The position numbers and the translations under genes were made by a program. A DNA stretch of 64,000 bases. It comes from Synechococcus sp. UW69. GTDB taxonomy: Bacteria > Cyanobacteriota > Cyanobacteriia > PCC-6307 > Cyanobiaceae. Where the stretch lies: the NCBI RefSeq assembly GCF_900474185.1, contig NZ_UCNW01000006.1:1-64000 (forward strand), given 5' to 3'. Below the pieces are notes generated by a model. It did no database searches and had not been told where the DNA came from. It saw only the letters and a program-made list of their open reading frames with translations. This document shows, in pieces, positions 28,962 through 39,800 of the stretch (the stretch's first letter is position 1; the number at the start of each line of letters is the position of its first letter).

Positions 28962-29364
28962 TGGGCATGAACAGATCTGATCATTCTGAACAATCAGCCC
29001 TTCAATGTCACAGTTTTAGTTATTTAAGGAGAATATTTGCGGGAAATTGTATTTCTTACTGGTTGAGATCTTCATTGTTTGACTGATTCTCGGCCTTCTG
29101 CAGACGCCTGTCGCTGACTGGCCCGCCATGGGATTGAACCTTTGTAACTCAGTTCCCTTTAACCCCCACCTCCGCACCTATGCTTCCGCCAGCGGTCCCC
29201 TCTGTGGGGCCCCAGCTTCAGTGCAGTCAAGGGGTTTCGGCTCCCTGTCTCACTGACGCCCTGACGCTGATTCCCTGTGGATTGGTGTCCGGGGCCCCGG
29301 TGGATTCCGATTCGCCGGAGGGGTGGCCCACCACCTCGAATCCCGTCCCTCGAGGAACGACTCG
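28962..29364 (+). promoter_or_regulatory. psaA upstream and leader region
   Basis: About 400 bases between the divergent secreted-protein gene and psaA. The first ~130 bases are strikingly AT-rich for this genome, as expected for promoters. TTTGTAAC at 29141-29148 matches one half of the HLR1 (RpaB-binding) element in reverse orientation; the second half is not well conserved. A 12-bp perfect palindrome (29289-29300) and an imperfect hairpin (29309-29342) lie in the leader, just before the psaA start. No gene is seen here. Confidence 0.45.
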
Positions 29365-31668
29365 ATGACCATCAGCCCACCAGAGCGTGGGAGTGACGCG
29401 AAGAGCCAGGTCGAGAAGGTTGACAATCCTGCAACCTTTGAATTGTTCGGTAAGCCCGGACATTTCGACCGCGCCCTCGCGAAAGGTCCCAAAACCACCA
29501 CCTGGGTTTGGAACCTTCACGCCAACGCTCACGACTTCGACGCTCACACGAGCGACCTGCAAGAGGTCTCTCGGCGGATTTTCTCCGCGCATTTCGGCCA
29601 CCTGGCCGTCATCTTCATCTGGCTCAGCGGTGCCTTCTTCCACGGCGCACGCTTCTCCAACTATTCCGGTTGGCTTGCCGACCCCACCCATGTGAAGCCA
29701 AGCGCCCAGCAAGTCTGGGCTGTCTTTGGCCAAGACATCCTCAATGGAGACATGGGTGCCGGGTTCCAAGGCATCCAAATCACCTCAGGCCTCTTCCAGA
29801 TGTGGCGGGCCTGGGGCATCACCAGTGAAACCCAGCTCATGGCTTTGGCCATCGGTGCTCTGGTGATGGCCGGCCTGATGCTCAACGCTGGTGTTTTCCA
29901 CTACCACAAGGCAGCGCCAAAGCTGGAGTGGTTCCAGAACGTTGAGTCGATGCTGAACCACCACCTGGCAGGTCTGCTGGGTCTCGGTTCACTGTCATGG
30001 GCAGGCCACCTGATCCACGTCTCGGCGCCTGTCACCAAGTTGATGGATGCCATTGATGCCGGCCAGCCGCTGGTTCTCAACGGCAAGACCATCGCTTCGG
30101 CTGCAGACATTCCGCTGCCGCACGAATTCTTCAACCAGGATCTGCTGGCTCAGCTGTACCCCGGCTTCAGTGCCGGTGTCGGTGCCTTCTTCTCCGGTAA
30201 CTGGGCTGCCTACAGCGATTTCCTCACCTTCAAAGGTGGTCTAAATCCTGTGACTGGAAGCCTTTGGATGACGGATATCGCCCATCACCATGTGGCGATC
30301 GCCGTGATGTTCATCGTTGCCGGTCACATGTACCGGACCAACTGGGGCATCGGTCACTCCATCAAGGAGATCCACGAAGGCCAGAAGGGCGATCCCCTGC
30401 TGTTCCCTGCCACCAATGGTCACGACGGACTCTATGAGTTCATGACCACCTCCTGGCATGCCCAGCTGGCGGTCAATCTGGCCATCGGCGGCTCGGTGAG
30501 CATCATCGTCGCTCAGCACATGTACGCGATGCCTCCGTATCCGTACCAAGCGATCGACTATCCGACCCAGATTGGTCTCTTCACACACCACATTTGGATC
30601 GGCGGTTTCCTGATCGTTGGCGCCGGCGCTCACGCTGCCATTGCCATGGTGCGCGACTACGACCCCGCGAAGCACATCGACAACGTGCTCGATCGGGTGC
30701 TCAAGGCTCGCGACGCGATCATTAGTCACCTCAACTGGGTCTGCATCTGGCTCGGAGCCCACAGCTTCGGCCTGTATGTCCATAACGACACCATGCGTGC
30801 CTTGGGTCGTCCCCAGGACATGTTCAGCGATTCGGCTATCTCGATTCAGCCGATTTTTGCTCAGTGGATTCAGAACGTGCACGCCGCAGCTGCCGGTAGC
30901 ACTGCTCCTAACGCCCTCGCGGGTGTGAGTGAAGTGTTCAACGGCTCTGTGGTCGCCGTGGGCGGCAAGGTCGCCGCGGCTCCCATGCCGCTCGGCACTG
31001 CCGACTTCATGGTCCACCACATTCACGCCTTCACGATTCACGTGACGGTGCTGATCCTGCTGAAGGGTGTTCTTTACGCCCGCAGCTCTCGCCTTATTCC
31101 TGATAAGGCCAACCTGGGCTTCCGCTTCTCCTGCGATGGCCCCGGTCGTGGTGGCACATGCCAGGTCTCCGCTTGGGACCATGTGTTCCTGGGCCTGTTC
31201 TGGATGTACAACTCCCTGTCGGTTGTGATCTTCCACTTCTCTTGGAAGATGCAGAGCGACATCTGGGGAACGGTGAATGCCGACGGTTCCGTCGCGCACA
31301 TCACCAATGGCAACTTTGCTCAAAGTGCCATCACCATCAATGGCTGGCTGCGTGACTTCCTGTGGGCTCAGGCCGTTCAGGTGATCAACAGCTATGGCTC
31401 GAACACGGCTGCCTACGGAATCATGTTCCTCGGCGCTCACTTCGTGTTCGCCTTCAGCCTGATGTTCTTGTTCAGTGGCCGCGGCTACTGGCAGGAGCTG
31501 ATCGAGTCCATCGTTTGGGCTCACAACAAGCTGAAGGTGGCTCCCGCCATCCAGCCCCGTGCTCTTTCCATCATCCAAGGCCGTGCCGTGGGTGTTGCCC
31601 ATTACCTCTTGGGCGGAATTGCGACCACGTGGGCCTTCTTCCACGCCCACATTCTTGTGGTCGGTTGA
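29365..31668 (+). CDS. psaA: Photosystem I P700 apoprotein A1
   Basis: A 767-aa core subunit of PSI with 11 membrane helices, binding P700, A0, A1 and, with PsaB, the Fx cluster. The Fx ligand loop [12 protein letters not shown] is present. Histidine-rich antenna helices (for example [23 protein letters not shown]) are intact. ATG 29365 starts MTISPPERG after a GAGGAACGAC spacing consistent with a ribosome-binding site; a longer frame to 29323 is unlikely. psaB starts 22 bases downstream, in one operon. Confidence 0.99.
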   Translation: MTISPPERGSDAKSQVEKVDNPATFELFGKPGHFDRALAKGPKTTTWVWNLHANAHDFDAHTSDLQEVSRRIFSAHFGHLAVIFIWLSGAFFHGARFSNYSGWLADPTHVKPSAQQVWAVFGQDILNGDMGAGFQGIQITSGLFQMWRAWGITSETQLMALAIGALVMAGLMLNAGVFHYHKAAPKLEWFQNVESMLNHHLAGLLGLGSLSWAGHLIHVSAPVTKLMDAIDAGQPLVLNGKTIASAADIPLPHEFFNQDLLAQLYPGFSAGVGAFFSGNWAAYSDFLTFKGGLNPVTGSLWMTDIAHHHVAIAVMFIVAGHMYRTNWGIGHSIKEIHEGQKGDPLLFPATNGHDGLYEFMTTSWHAQLAVNLAIGGSVSIIVAQHMYAMPPYPYQAIDYPTQIGLFTHHIWIGGFLIVGAGAHAAIAMVRDYDPAKHIDNVLDRVLKARDAIISHLNWVCIWLGAHSFGLYVHNDTMRALGRPQDMFSDSAISIQPIFAQWIQNVHAAAAGSTAPNALAGVSEVFNGSVVAVGGKVAAAPMPLGTADFMVHHIHAFTIHVTVLILLKGVLYARSSRLIPDKANLGFRFSCDGPGRGGTCQVSAWDHVFLGLFWMYNSLSVVIFHFSWKMQSDIWGTVNADGSVAHITNGNFAQSAITINGWLRDFLWAQAVQVINSYGSNTAAYGIMFLGAHFVFAFSLMFLFSGRGYWQELIESIVWAHNKLKVAPAIQPRALSIIQGRAVGVAHYLLGGIATTWAFFHAHILVVG

Positions 31669-31690
31669 CCTCACCTGACCTCTCCCTCTA

Positions 31691-33904
31691 ATGGCAACGA
31701 AATTCCCTTCGTTCAGCCAGGGTCTGGCCCAGGACCCGACAACCCGTCGTATCTGGTACGGGATCGCCACGGCTCACGACTTCGAGAGCCATGACGGAAT
31801 GACGGAGGAGCGCCTCTATCAGAAGCTCTTCTCCACTCATTTCGGTCACCTCGCGATCATCGGCCTGTGGGTTTCGGGAAACCTGTTCCACATCGCCTGG
31901 CAGGGCAACTTCGAGCAGTGGGTCGCCGACCCCCTGCACGTGCGCCCCATCGCTCACGCAATCTGGGATCCCCACTTCGGTCAAGGCGCCATTGACGCCT
32001 TCACCCAGGCGGGTGCTTCCTCCCCGGTGAACATCGCCTACTCAGGCCTGTATCACTGGTTCTACACAATCGGCATGAAGACGAATGCCGAGCTGTATCA
32101 GGGTTCCATCTTCATGATGATCCTGTCGGCTTGGGCGCTCTTCGCCGGCTGGCTGCATCTGCAGCCCAAGTTCCGTCCTTCCCTGGCCTGGTTCAAAAAC
32201 GCTGAATCGCGTCTGAACCACCATCTGGCTGTTCTGTTCGGCTTCAGTTCCATCGCCTGGACCGGTCACCTGGTTCACGTTGCGATCCCCGAAGCCCGCG
32301 GTCAGCACGTTGGATGGGACAACTTCCTCAACGTTCTGCCTCATCCCGCCGGTCTTGGACCCTTCTTCACCGGTAACTGGGGTGTGTATGCCGAAAATCC
32401 CGATTCTCTGAATCAGGTCTTTGGTAGTTCCGAAGGTGCCGGCACCGCCATCCTCACCTTCCTTGGTGGCTTCCACCCTCAGACAGAAGCTCTCTGGCTG
32501 ACGGACATCGCCCACCACCACCTGGCCATCGGTTGCATCTTCGTGATCGCCGGCCACATGTACCGGACCAACTTCGGTATCGGTCACTCCATCAAGGAGA
32601 TCCTTGAAACCCACAACCCTCCCCAGGGCACTCCTGGTGATCTGGGTGCGGGCCACAAAGGTCTCTACGACACCATCAACAACAGCCTGCACTTCCAGCT
32701 TGGTCTGGCTCTCGCCTCCCTTGGCGTGATCACCAGCCTCGTTGCGCAGCACATGTACTCGATGCCGTCGTATGCCTTCATCGCGAAGGACTACACAACC
32801 CAGGCAGCCCTGTACACCCATCACCAGTACATCGCCATTGCGCTGATGTGTGGTGCCTTTGCTCACGGTGCGATCTTCTTCATCCGTGACTACGACCCCG
32901 AAGCCAATAAGGACAACGTCCTGGCTCGGATGCTCGAGCACAAAGAAGCGATCATCAGTCACCTGAGCTGGGTCTCCCTGTTCCTCGGATTCCACACCCT
33001 TGGTCTCTACGTCCACAACGATGTGGTCGTTGCCTTCGGTACCCCCGAGAAGCAGATTCTGGTTGAGCCCGTTTTCGCCCAGTTCGTACAGGCCGCCTCT
33101 GGCAAGGCCATGTATGGAATGGACGTGCTGCTCTCCAATGCCTCCAGCTCCGCCAGCCTTGCGTCCCAGAACATTCCTGGCGACCACTACTGGCTTGATG
33201 CCATCAACGGCAACACCGATGTGTTCCTGCCGATCGGCCCTGGTGACTTCCTTGTTCACCATGCCATCGCTTTGGGTCTGCACACCACCACCCTCATCCT
33301 CGTGAAGGGTGCCCTGGATGCTCGCGGCTCCAAGCTGATGCCCGATAAGAAGGATTTCGGCTACTCCTTCCCCTGCGACGGCCCCGGCCGTGGCGGTACC
33401 TGCGACATCTCTGCCTGGGACGCCTTCTATCTGGCAGTCTTCTGGGCTCTGAACACCGTGGGTTGGCTGACCTTCTACTGGCACTGGAAGCACCTGGCCA
33501 TCTGGTCCGGCAACGTTGCTCAGTTCAACGAATCCAGCACCTACCTGATGGGTTGGTTCCGTGACTACCTGTGGCTCAACTCCTCCCAGCTGATTAACGG
33601 TTACAACCCGTTTGGAAGCAACAACCTGGCCGTCTGGGCCTGGATGTTCCTCTTCGGTCACCTGGTATGGGCTACCGGTTTCATGTTCCTGATCTCCTGG
33701 CGGGGTTACTGGCAGGAACTGATCGAGACCATTGTCTGGGCACATCAGCGCAGCCCCATCGCCAACATGATGGGTTACCGCGACAAGCCTGTGGCACTGT
33801 CCATCGTTCAGGCCCGTGTTGTTGGTCTCGCCCACTTCACGGTCGGCTATGTACTGACGTACGCAGCCTTCCTGATAGCTTCGACTTCAGGAAAGTTCGG
33901 TTGA
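31691..33904 (+). CDS. psaB: Photosystem I P700 apoprotein A2
   Basis: A 737-aa partner of PsaA in the PSI heterodimer. It has the Fx loop [12 protein letters not shown] and the conserved histidines of the antenna and P700 helices ([25 protein letters not shown]). Full length. Cotranscribed with psaA and followed by a strong rho-independent terminator. A 597-codon open frame on the reverse strand is a codon-usage shadow. Confidence 0.99.
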   Translation: MATKFPSFSQGLAQDPTTRRIWYGIATAHDFESHDGMTEERLYQKLFSTHFGHLAIIGLWVSGNLFHIAWQGNFEQWVADPLHVRPIAHAIWDPHFGQGAIDAFTQAGASSPVNIAYSGLYHWFYTIGMKTNAELYQGSIFMMILSAWALFAGWLHLQPKFRPSLAWFKNAESRLNHHLAVLFGFSSIAWTGHLVHVAIPEARGQHVGWDNFLNVLPHPAGLGPFFTGNWGVYAENPDSLNQVFGSSEGAGTAILTFLGGFHPQTEALWLTDIAHHHLAIGCIFVIAGHMYRTNFGIGHSIKEILETHNPPQGTPGDLGAGHKGLYDTINNSLHFQLGLALASLGVITSLVAQHMYSMPSYAFIAKDYTTQAALYTHHQYIAIALMCGAFAHGAIFFIRDYDPEANKDNVLARMLEHKEAIISHLSWVSLFLGFHTLGLYVHNDVVVAFGTPEKQILVEPVFAQFVQAASGKAMYGMDVLLSNASSSASLASQNIPGDHYWLDAINGNTDVFLPIGPGDFLVHHAIALGLHTTTLILVKGALDARGSKLMPDKKDFGYSFPCDGPGRGGTCDISAWDAFYLAVFWALNTVGWLTFYWHWKHLAIWSGNVAQFNESSTYLMGWFRDYLWLNSSQLINGYNPFGSNNLAVWAWMFLFGHLVWATGFMFLISWRGYWQELIETIVWAHQRSPIANMMGYRDKPVALSIVQARVVGLAHFTVGYVLTYAAFLIASTSGKFG

Positions 33905-33951
33905 TTCTTTCCTGATTCAACCGGCGACGAGTCGTTCCTCGTTTCACTTAT

Positions 33952-33985
33952 CCCCATCCGGTCTTCCGGGTGGGGATCTTTCTTG
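33952..33985 (+). terminator. rho-independent terminator of psaAB
   Basis: CCCCATCCGG and CCGGGTGGGG pair over 10 bp (one G-U) around a TCTT loop, followed by ATCTTTCTTG, a U-rich tail. It is about 50 bases after the psaB stop and ends the psaAB transcript. Confidence 0.85.
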
Positions 33986-34036
33986 TTGGAATCTCATTCA
34001 TTAGGCGTTTGGTTACTGATCACCATTGATTAGTGA

Positions 34037-35059
34037 TTGTTAGCTAACTTGCATGAAATCTTTTTTGGTTCGAATCTGATCCCTAAAACTGCGCCATCGT
34101 CTGTTCTTTTGCCCTGTTGCGACCGCTTATTCAGCAGTGCGGAGGACTGTGCGCGGTTGTGGAGGCAGCTTGGCTGTGATTACAACATCGTTCAGGTGTC
34201 GCAAGGCCCCCTTCGTGGACGTCTAAGGGTCGACCATCAGGATGGAATCCTGCTTGTTTCGATGCAAGCAGATCAGGCGTTGTTGGTGGAGGGCACACGT
34301 CACCCTCGCTGGTTGCCATTCACGATTGAACATACGGGCAACTACAGCGAACACCGTCATTTTGGTGAGTCGTTGGCTCCGAATGCCCTGGCTGGGTTCA
34401 ACACCAAGATGAAGGAGACATTGATGAGAACGTCTCCAGGTGGCAATCGGATTGCAGCTGCTCTTGTCGATCGTCGTCGCATTGACACCTGGGTCGAACT
34501 GATGGGTGCATCCGAGATTGCCAATCGAATGGAGCACAACAACACAGCCATTCTTCCCCCAATGGTTCATCGCAAGTTGCGTCAGTTGATGGTGCTTCCC
34601 GCCTGGCAGGGTGCTGATGTGCCACAGCCTTTCCAGGCTGATTTTCTTGAAGCTCAGCTGATCGAGTCTCTTTCGCCAGAGACTTCAGCTCTTCTGCAGC
34701 CTGTGCAAAAAAACCATCACACTGATCTTGTGCAGGAGTTGGTTCGCTTTTCCTTTCGATCGAGTATGACGCCCATCTCACTGAGCTCGGTGTGTCAAGC
34801 GCTGTTCACCACCAAGACAACCCTCACCGTGAGTTGTCGTGAAATGTTTGGTTATGGCCCGATGGCATTGATGCGTCGTATTCGGTTGCAGCAAGTGCAC
34901 GAAGCGCTGTCCAATCCTGATCTCCAGCAACGGTTGGGTTGTTACACCGTTCAGCAGACCGCCGAGCATTTTGGCTTTGCAAGTCGGAATCACTTCGCAA
35001 GTGCCTATCGAGATCTCTTCGCGGAGACTCCGCGCACAACCTTGTTGGCGTCCCGCTGA
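34037..35059 (+). CDS. AraC-family transcriptional regulator
   Basis: Up to 340 aa, with a C-terminal AraC double helix-turn-helix (about residues 230-335). The second helix region reads TAEHFGFASRNHFASAYRDLFAETP, the family hallmark. The N-terminal ~220 residues are an unrecognised sensing domain. The start is uncertain: TTG at 34037 (used here), TTG at 34049 or 34109, or GTG at 34196; no in-frame ATG lies near. A perfect palindrome GTTAGCTAAC covers the first codons and could be an autoregulatory site. Codon and base use looks less GC-rich than its neighbours. It is the first gene of an accessory block inserted between psaB and psaL; its regulon is unknown. Confidence 0.85.
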   Translation: MLANLHEIFFGSNLIPKTAPSSVLLPCCDRLFSSAEDCARLWRQLGCDYNIVQVSQGPLRGRLRVDHQDGILLVSMQADQALLVEGTRHPRWLPFTIEHTGNYSEHRHFGESLAPNALAGFNTKMKETLMRTSPGGNRIAAALVDRRRIDTWVELMGASEIANRMEHNNTAILPPMVHRKLRQLMVLPAWQGADVPQPFQADFLEAQLIESLSPETSALLQPVQKNHHTDLVQELVRFSFRSSMTPISLSSVCQALFTTKTTLTVSCREMFGYGPMALMRRIRLQQVHEALSNPDLQQRLGCYTVQQTAEHFGFASRNHFASAYRDLFAETPRTTLLASR

Positions 35060-35148
35060 AAGGTCAAGGGAACTTGCGTTGAACTTTTTCTGTCCTTTTG
35101 GCCCTGGCTCTGCCTAGCCTCTGCAGTCGGATCAAGACCAGGCTGATC

Positions 35149-35862
35149 GTGGATGAATGGGAGCTTCTGCTGCGGAACGTTGGTGAGTGGCGCGGCTGGT
35201 TCGACACCATGGACCGATCGTTGCAACGAACCAAACGTCAGCCATCTCTGCTCACGCTGCAACCGGCGCTCTCCGGCATCGCTCTTCATCTGACGTTGCT
35301 GTTCTGGCCGGAGGGGTCGGGATCTCTCCTACAAACTCCCGCCGGCGAGCCTGAAAAGCGGATTGTTCAAAGCTTCATGCGCGTGGATGCCGATATGGGT
35401 GTCTTCGCTACGGGCAGCTTTTCCAGAGGCACGCTGCACCGGTCCAACTGGAGCACGCTCTATGCCGAATTCGGTTTTTTGCACAACGAACGGCGCCATC
35501 GCCTGGTTCTGCTTTGGGACAGTGCAGGGCAGTTGGATCGGATCGTTTTGATCCGGGAGTTCCTTGTCGGGAGTTCAGCGGTCGAGTGTCCACCCTTGGA
35601 GGCCAATCAACTTATGGGGGACTGGCGTTGCGACATCAACTCCCCAGGAGATGGCCTTCGGCTTGAAGCGGACGATCTTGAGCAGTGGGTCTTCTTGCCC
35701 GACGGAGGTGCGTTTCTGGCGCCGCTGCAGATTGATCCCAACCAGACGTTCAGCATCGAAGCGCTTTGGTTGTCGAGTCCGACGCGTCTCGAGCGAATTG
35801 CGCGTCGTTATGCAATCAACGGTGCGCTGACGTCGGTGGATCATCAGCTGCTTACCCGTTGA
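35149..35862 (+). CDS. DUF3598 family protein
   Basis: About 237 aa from GTG 35149 (MDEWELLLRNVGEWRGWF...). It resembles cyanobacterial DUF3598 proteins, a calycin/lipocalin-like family distantly related to bilin lyases. Conserved features include NVGEWRGWFDTMD, the EFGFLHNERRHRLVLLW strand, and GDWRCDI. A TTG at 35098 is an alternative start. The family's ligand and role are not established. It is on the same strand, ~90 bases after the AraC regulator, and is followed by a GC hairpin. Confidence 0.7.
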   Translation: MDEWELLLRNVGEWRGWFDTMDRSLQRTKRQPSLLTLQPALSGIALHLTLLFWPEGSGSLLQTPAGEPEKRIVQSFMRVDADMGVFATGSFSRGTLHRSNWSTLYAEFGFLHNERRHRLVLLWDSAGQLDRIVLIREFLVGSSAVECPPLEANQLMGDWRCDINSPGDGLRLEADDLEQWVFLPDGGAFLAPLQIDPNQTFSIEALWLSSPTRLERIARRYAINGALTSVDHQLLTR

Positions 35863-35868
35863 CCTCTT

Positions 35869-35881
35869 CCCCCTTAGGGGG
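35869..35881. terminator. hairpin between convergent DUF3598 and cupin genes
   Basis: CCCCC-TTA-GGGGG, 5 bp with a 3-base loop, straddles the cupin stop codon (TTA read in reverse) and lies 7 bases after the DUF3598 stop. It is symmetric, so it could serve both convergent genes. It has no strong U-tract. Confidence 0.4.
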
Positions 35882-36839
35882 TGTTGCTCAATGACTCTCG
35901 TTCACCCCGTCTTTGATTGCTGAAAGCAATGTCGAGCGTACGGAGGTAGGTGTGCAGTCCTGCATCCTGGATCGGCAGCACATAGGCGTCTGCGCCGGAC
36001 TCATTGTGGTGGGAGTGCCAGTAGCCCGGGGGTGTCACGAAGGCTGCACCGGTAACCCAGTCTTCCCGGTGACCATTGCGGATCATTCCGTTGGCGTCCA
36101 GTTCGGTGCCAATCATCGTGTAGCACCCCGGTTGGCAGGCCACCGCAAAATCAAGAGCGATCGACTGGTGTCGATGCGGGCGTTGGATCTGACCTGCGGG
36201 GAGAATTCCCAACATGGCCCACAGGGTGTGGGTGACGGTTCGTGTCTGAGGAAATGCGTCGTTGCCTAACAGCACACTCACCCGATTGGCGTTGGCTCCT
36301 CGAGGATTGTTGGCGATGGCATCCAGCTCAGCGCGAGCATCCTGATGGCCGTAGAAGCAGGGTTCAAACACCGGCTTCACGGTGGTCACGCCCAGATAAC
36401 GAAGCAGGGGGGCATCGTGCACCCAGTAGAGGCCGGCGCGACCCTTGCTGCTATGAATCGCTTCCCCGCCCGCCGGAAGGACGAACGTATCTCCTGCGCT
36501 CCAGTGAAAAACCTGACCACAGGCTTCGGTTTGCCCACGGCCTCGGGCAACGAAGAACAGCTGACTGGTTGCATCTGCATTGGTGCGGAGTGCTCCTTGG
36601 TCCAGTCGAATGAAATTGCCGCAGAGGGATGGACCGGTGGCCGGGCCCTCGCAGTGCAACTCGGCACTCAAATCAAGAGATTGAAGGGCCGTCCCAGGCT
36701 CATCAAAGAAACTGGCTGAAAAGCTCCGGTAGGGGATCGTGCTGATCAGCCCCTGCTGCAGGGGATTGGCCGCTGAGGCGTAGTCGAAGAACTGCGCCTG
36801 GGAACTGGTTGTCGTCGTCGCCTGCGGGGTGATGGTCAT
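35874..36839 (-). CDS. Bicupin domain protein (gentisate 1,2-dioxygenase-like)
   Basis: A 321-aa protein with two cupin barrels. The first includes GQVFHWSAGDTFVLPAGG (about residues 120-137). The second has the metal-site motif RPHRHQSIALDF and the GYWHSHHNESG strand, giving several histidine ligands. Relatives include gentisate dioxygenase-type bicupins, but the aromatic substrate is unproven and the first domain has few histidines. ATG 36839 starts MTITPQATTT; the frame extends to 36863. It is 42 bases downstream of the RND pump gene on the same strand, so probably cotranscribed. Confidence 0.8.
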   Translation of the reverse strand: MTITPQATTTTSSQAQFFDYASAANPLQQGLISTIPYRSFSASFFDEPGTALQSLDLSAELHCEGPATGPSLCGNFIRLDQGALRTNADATSQLFFVARGRGQTEACGQVFHWSAGDTFVLPAGGEAIHSSKGRAGLYWVHDAPLLRYLGVTTVKPVFEPCFYGHQDARAELDAIANNPRGANANRVSVLLGNDAFPQTRTVTHTLWAMLGILPAGQIQRPHRHQSIALDFAVACQPGCYTMIGTELDANGMIRNGHREDWVTGAAFVTPPGYWHSHHNESGADAYVLPIQDAGLHTYLRTLDIAFSNQRRGERESLSNTP

Positions 36840-36881
36840 CGTTCCTTCCAGCAGCAGAACCATTGGATCGAGGTCGGCACC

Positions 36882-39800
36882 CTACGCGGTGGGCATTCGA
36901 TCGCGTTTCAACAGCAGGTAGACAGCAGGGACTGCAAACAGGGACAGCGACGAGGCCACTAGCAGTCCACTGAAGACCACGGTGCCGATGCTGATCCGGC
37001 TGGCGGCTCCCGTGCCCTGGGCGAGCAGAAGAGGTAGGAAACCCGCCAAGGATGTGACCGCTGTCAGCAGGATTGGGCGCATCCTGTTCACGGCAGCGTC
37101 GACCACTGCTTGGCGCAGTTCCAGGCCTGCTGCAAGCCGTTGGTTGGCGAATTCCACGATCAAAATTCCGTTCTTGGCCGCCAGGCTCACCAGCACCAGG
37201 AGTCCCATCTGGCCGTAGACATCCAGCGGAAGGCCCCGCAATTTCAAGCCGATCAGAGCTCCGAGCAGAGCCATCGGCACCGTCAGCAGAATGATCAACG
37301 GGTCGACGAAACTCTCGTAGAGCGCGGCCAGAAGCAGATACACCACAGTCACACCAAGGCCGAACAGCACCCAGGTCACCTGTGCAGCCCTTTGTTCTTC
37401 CAACGCCAGGCCTGTGAAGGCCAACCCGATGTTGCTGCCTCCAATCCGTTCTCCTGCCTGGGTTAGAGCGTCGATGGCTTCACCGCTGCTGACCCTTGGA
37501 GCGGGGATGGCGGTGATGCGGATCGCTCGGTTGAGTCCGAAATGGCGAATGTTGTTGACGCCCTCCTCTCGGCTCAAGCTGGCCACTGTTGCCACGGACA
37601 CCAGCTCACCGCTGCGATTCCGCACCATTAGGCCGGTGAGATCTTCGGGGCGACGTCGCTCGCGGCCATCCAGCTGCAGAACAATCGAGCGGATCCGACC
37701 GCCGTCGAAGGTGTCGTCGATGTAGCGGCCACCGAAAGCTGTGCCGATTTCCCGCAGTGTTGCGCCGTAGTCGAGGTCGAGAGCGGCCAGTTGGTCGCGA
37801 TCGAGCTCCAGGCGCCAGCGGGGGAAACTGGCATCGAAGCGGGTGCTCACCCGTTCAAAGCTGTCTGTCGCTTGAGCCGTTTGAATGAACTCTTGGGCGA
37901 CTCGGCCGAATTGCTCCAGGCTTAATTGGCCGCCGCTGCGGTCCAGCAGTTCAAGAGAGAGTCCTGATTCACTGCTGAAGCCCCGCACTGCCGGAGGGGT
38001 AATCAGCACGACCCTGGCATCGCCGACCCGTTGCTGAATCTTGCGGTTGAGACGGCGTTTGATGGCGCCACTGCTCTGCTCAACGCCGGGCCGATCTTTC
38101 AGGGCTTGCAGTCGCAGGTAGAAGGAACCTCGGTCTTCTCCGCTCTGTCCGAACGAACTGCCGGCATAGAAGTTGCCGGTGCGCACCAGCGGTTCTTCGC
38201 TGACGACGCGCCGGATGTCGTCCATCACGGCCACGCTGCGCTCGAGGCTGGCGCCGTCGGGAAGGGTGAAGTAGCCGCGGATCTGACCTTGGTCGTCATC
38301 GGGGATGAAAGCTGTCGGCATCACCGCCAACCCTGAGGCTGTGATGACAAGGCCGCTCAGCAGCACAAAGGCGATGAGCCGCTTTCGCTGCAGCCAGTGC
38401 TCGAGGTGCTTCGCGTATTGGCATTGCAGTGTTTGCATTCCCTCCCGAAGCCAGCGGCTGAGCTTGCCGATGGCCCCAGGAAGACGGCCACCACCTGGAC
38501 CCAACACACGGGCGCAGGCCATCGGGGTAAAGCTGAGCGCATTCAAGGTGGAGAACAGAATCGCTCCGCTGATGGCCAGGGCGATGGGTTGATAAAGGCG
38601 TCCAATCGATCCAGGAATGAGCAGCACGGGAAGGAACACAGCTGCCAACACCAATGAGGTGGCCACAACAGCAGTCGCCAGCTCAGCCATTGCGTCTTCC
38701 GCCGCCTGTTCGGGGGGGGTGCCCTGTTCGATGCGTCCGGCGATGTCTTCGCTTACGACGATGGCGTCATCCACAACGATCCCGGTGGCCAGCACCAGCC
38801 CAAACAGGATCAGGCTGTTGAGGTTGGAACCGCTCAGCTTCACAAGGCTGAGGCTTCCCACCAGCGCCACCGGCACGGCAAGGCCCGGGATCAGGGCGAG
38901 GCGCCATCGGCCCAAAAACAGCACCAGCACGACCAGCACCAGCAGCACGGCATCGCGCAAAGTGATGAAGGTGCGATCAAGGTTGGCCTCAACCGTGTCG
39001 GCCACATCAACGATCATCGAAAGCTCGATGCCCGGCGGGAAGCTCGGTCCCAACTGCTGCAACTTGCGCTTGATCGCCCTGCTCACCTCCAGGGCATTGG
39101 CCCCGTCACGCTGGTAGATCCCCACGGCGACGGAGCGCTCCCCGTCCAAATTCATGGCCTCTCGTCCGTAGTTGCGCTGTCCGAGGGCAACCCGTCCCAC
39201 ATCCTTCAGTCGCAGCAGCCCGCCGTTGTCCAGCCGGCGCAACACGAGATTCTCGAAATCCGACCTGCTGCGGAGGCGCCCCTCCGCTTCCACCGGAAGG
39301 CTCAGCAGCTGGCCCGATGGAACAGGGGCCGCGCCAATGCTGCCAACGGCAGCCAAAACATTCTGTTCAGCCAGGGCTCGGCTGACATCGCCAAGGGTCA
39401 GGTTGGTTTGTTCGAGGCGTTGCGGATCCAGCCACAGGCGAAAGGAGAGTTCACTGCTGCCGAAGATCTGCACATCGCCGATGCCTGGTGTGGTGAGCAG
39501 TGCGTCGCGCAGGGTCTGGTCCAGCCAACCTGTGAGAAAAGTCGGGACGTATTGATCGGGTGGGTGGCTGAACCCCAAGATCATCAACAGGTCTTCCGAG
39601 GAGCGACGCACCTGGAGTCCCTGGCGCGTCACCGCTTGAGGCAACCGGCGGCTTGCGAGGTTGACCTCGTTCTGCACCTTGATGGCATTCAGCTCGGGAT
39701 CTCCCGCGTTGAATCGCAACGAGATGCTGGCGCCGCCTTGCCTGCTGGTTGAGCTGATGCTTTCGACCCCTTCAAGGCCATTCAGCTGTTGTTCCAACAC

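Noticed and set aside
32042-33835. 597-codon open frame on the minus strand opposite psaB
   Set aside because: It is fully antisense to psaB, has no family signature, and arises from psaB codon usage. The same holds for a 509-codon frame opposite psaA and a 339-codon frame opposite tuf.
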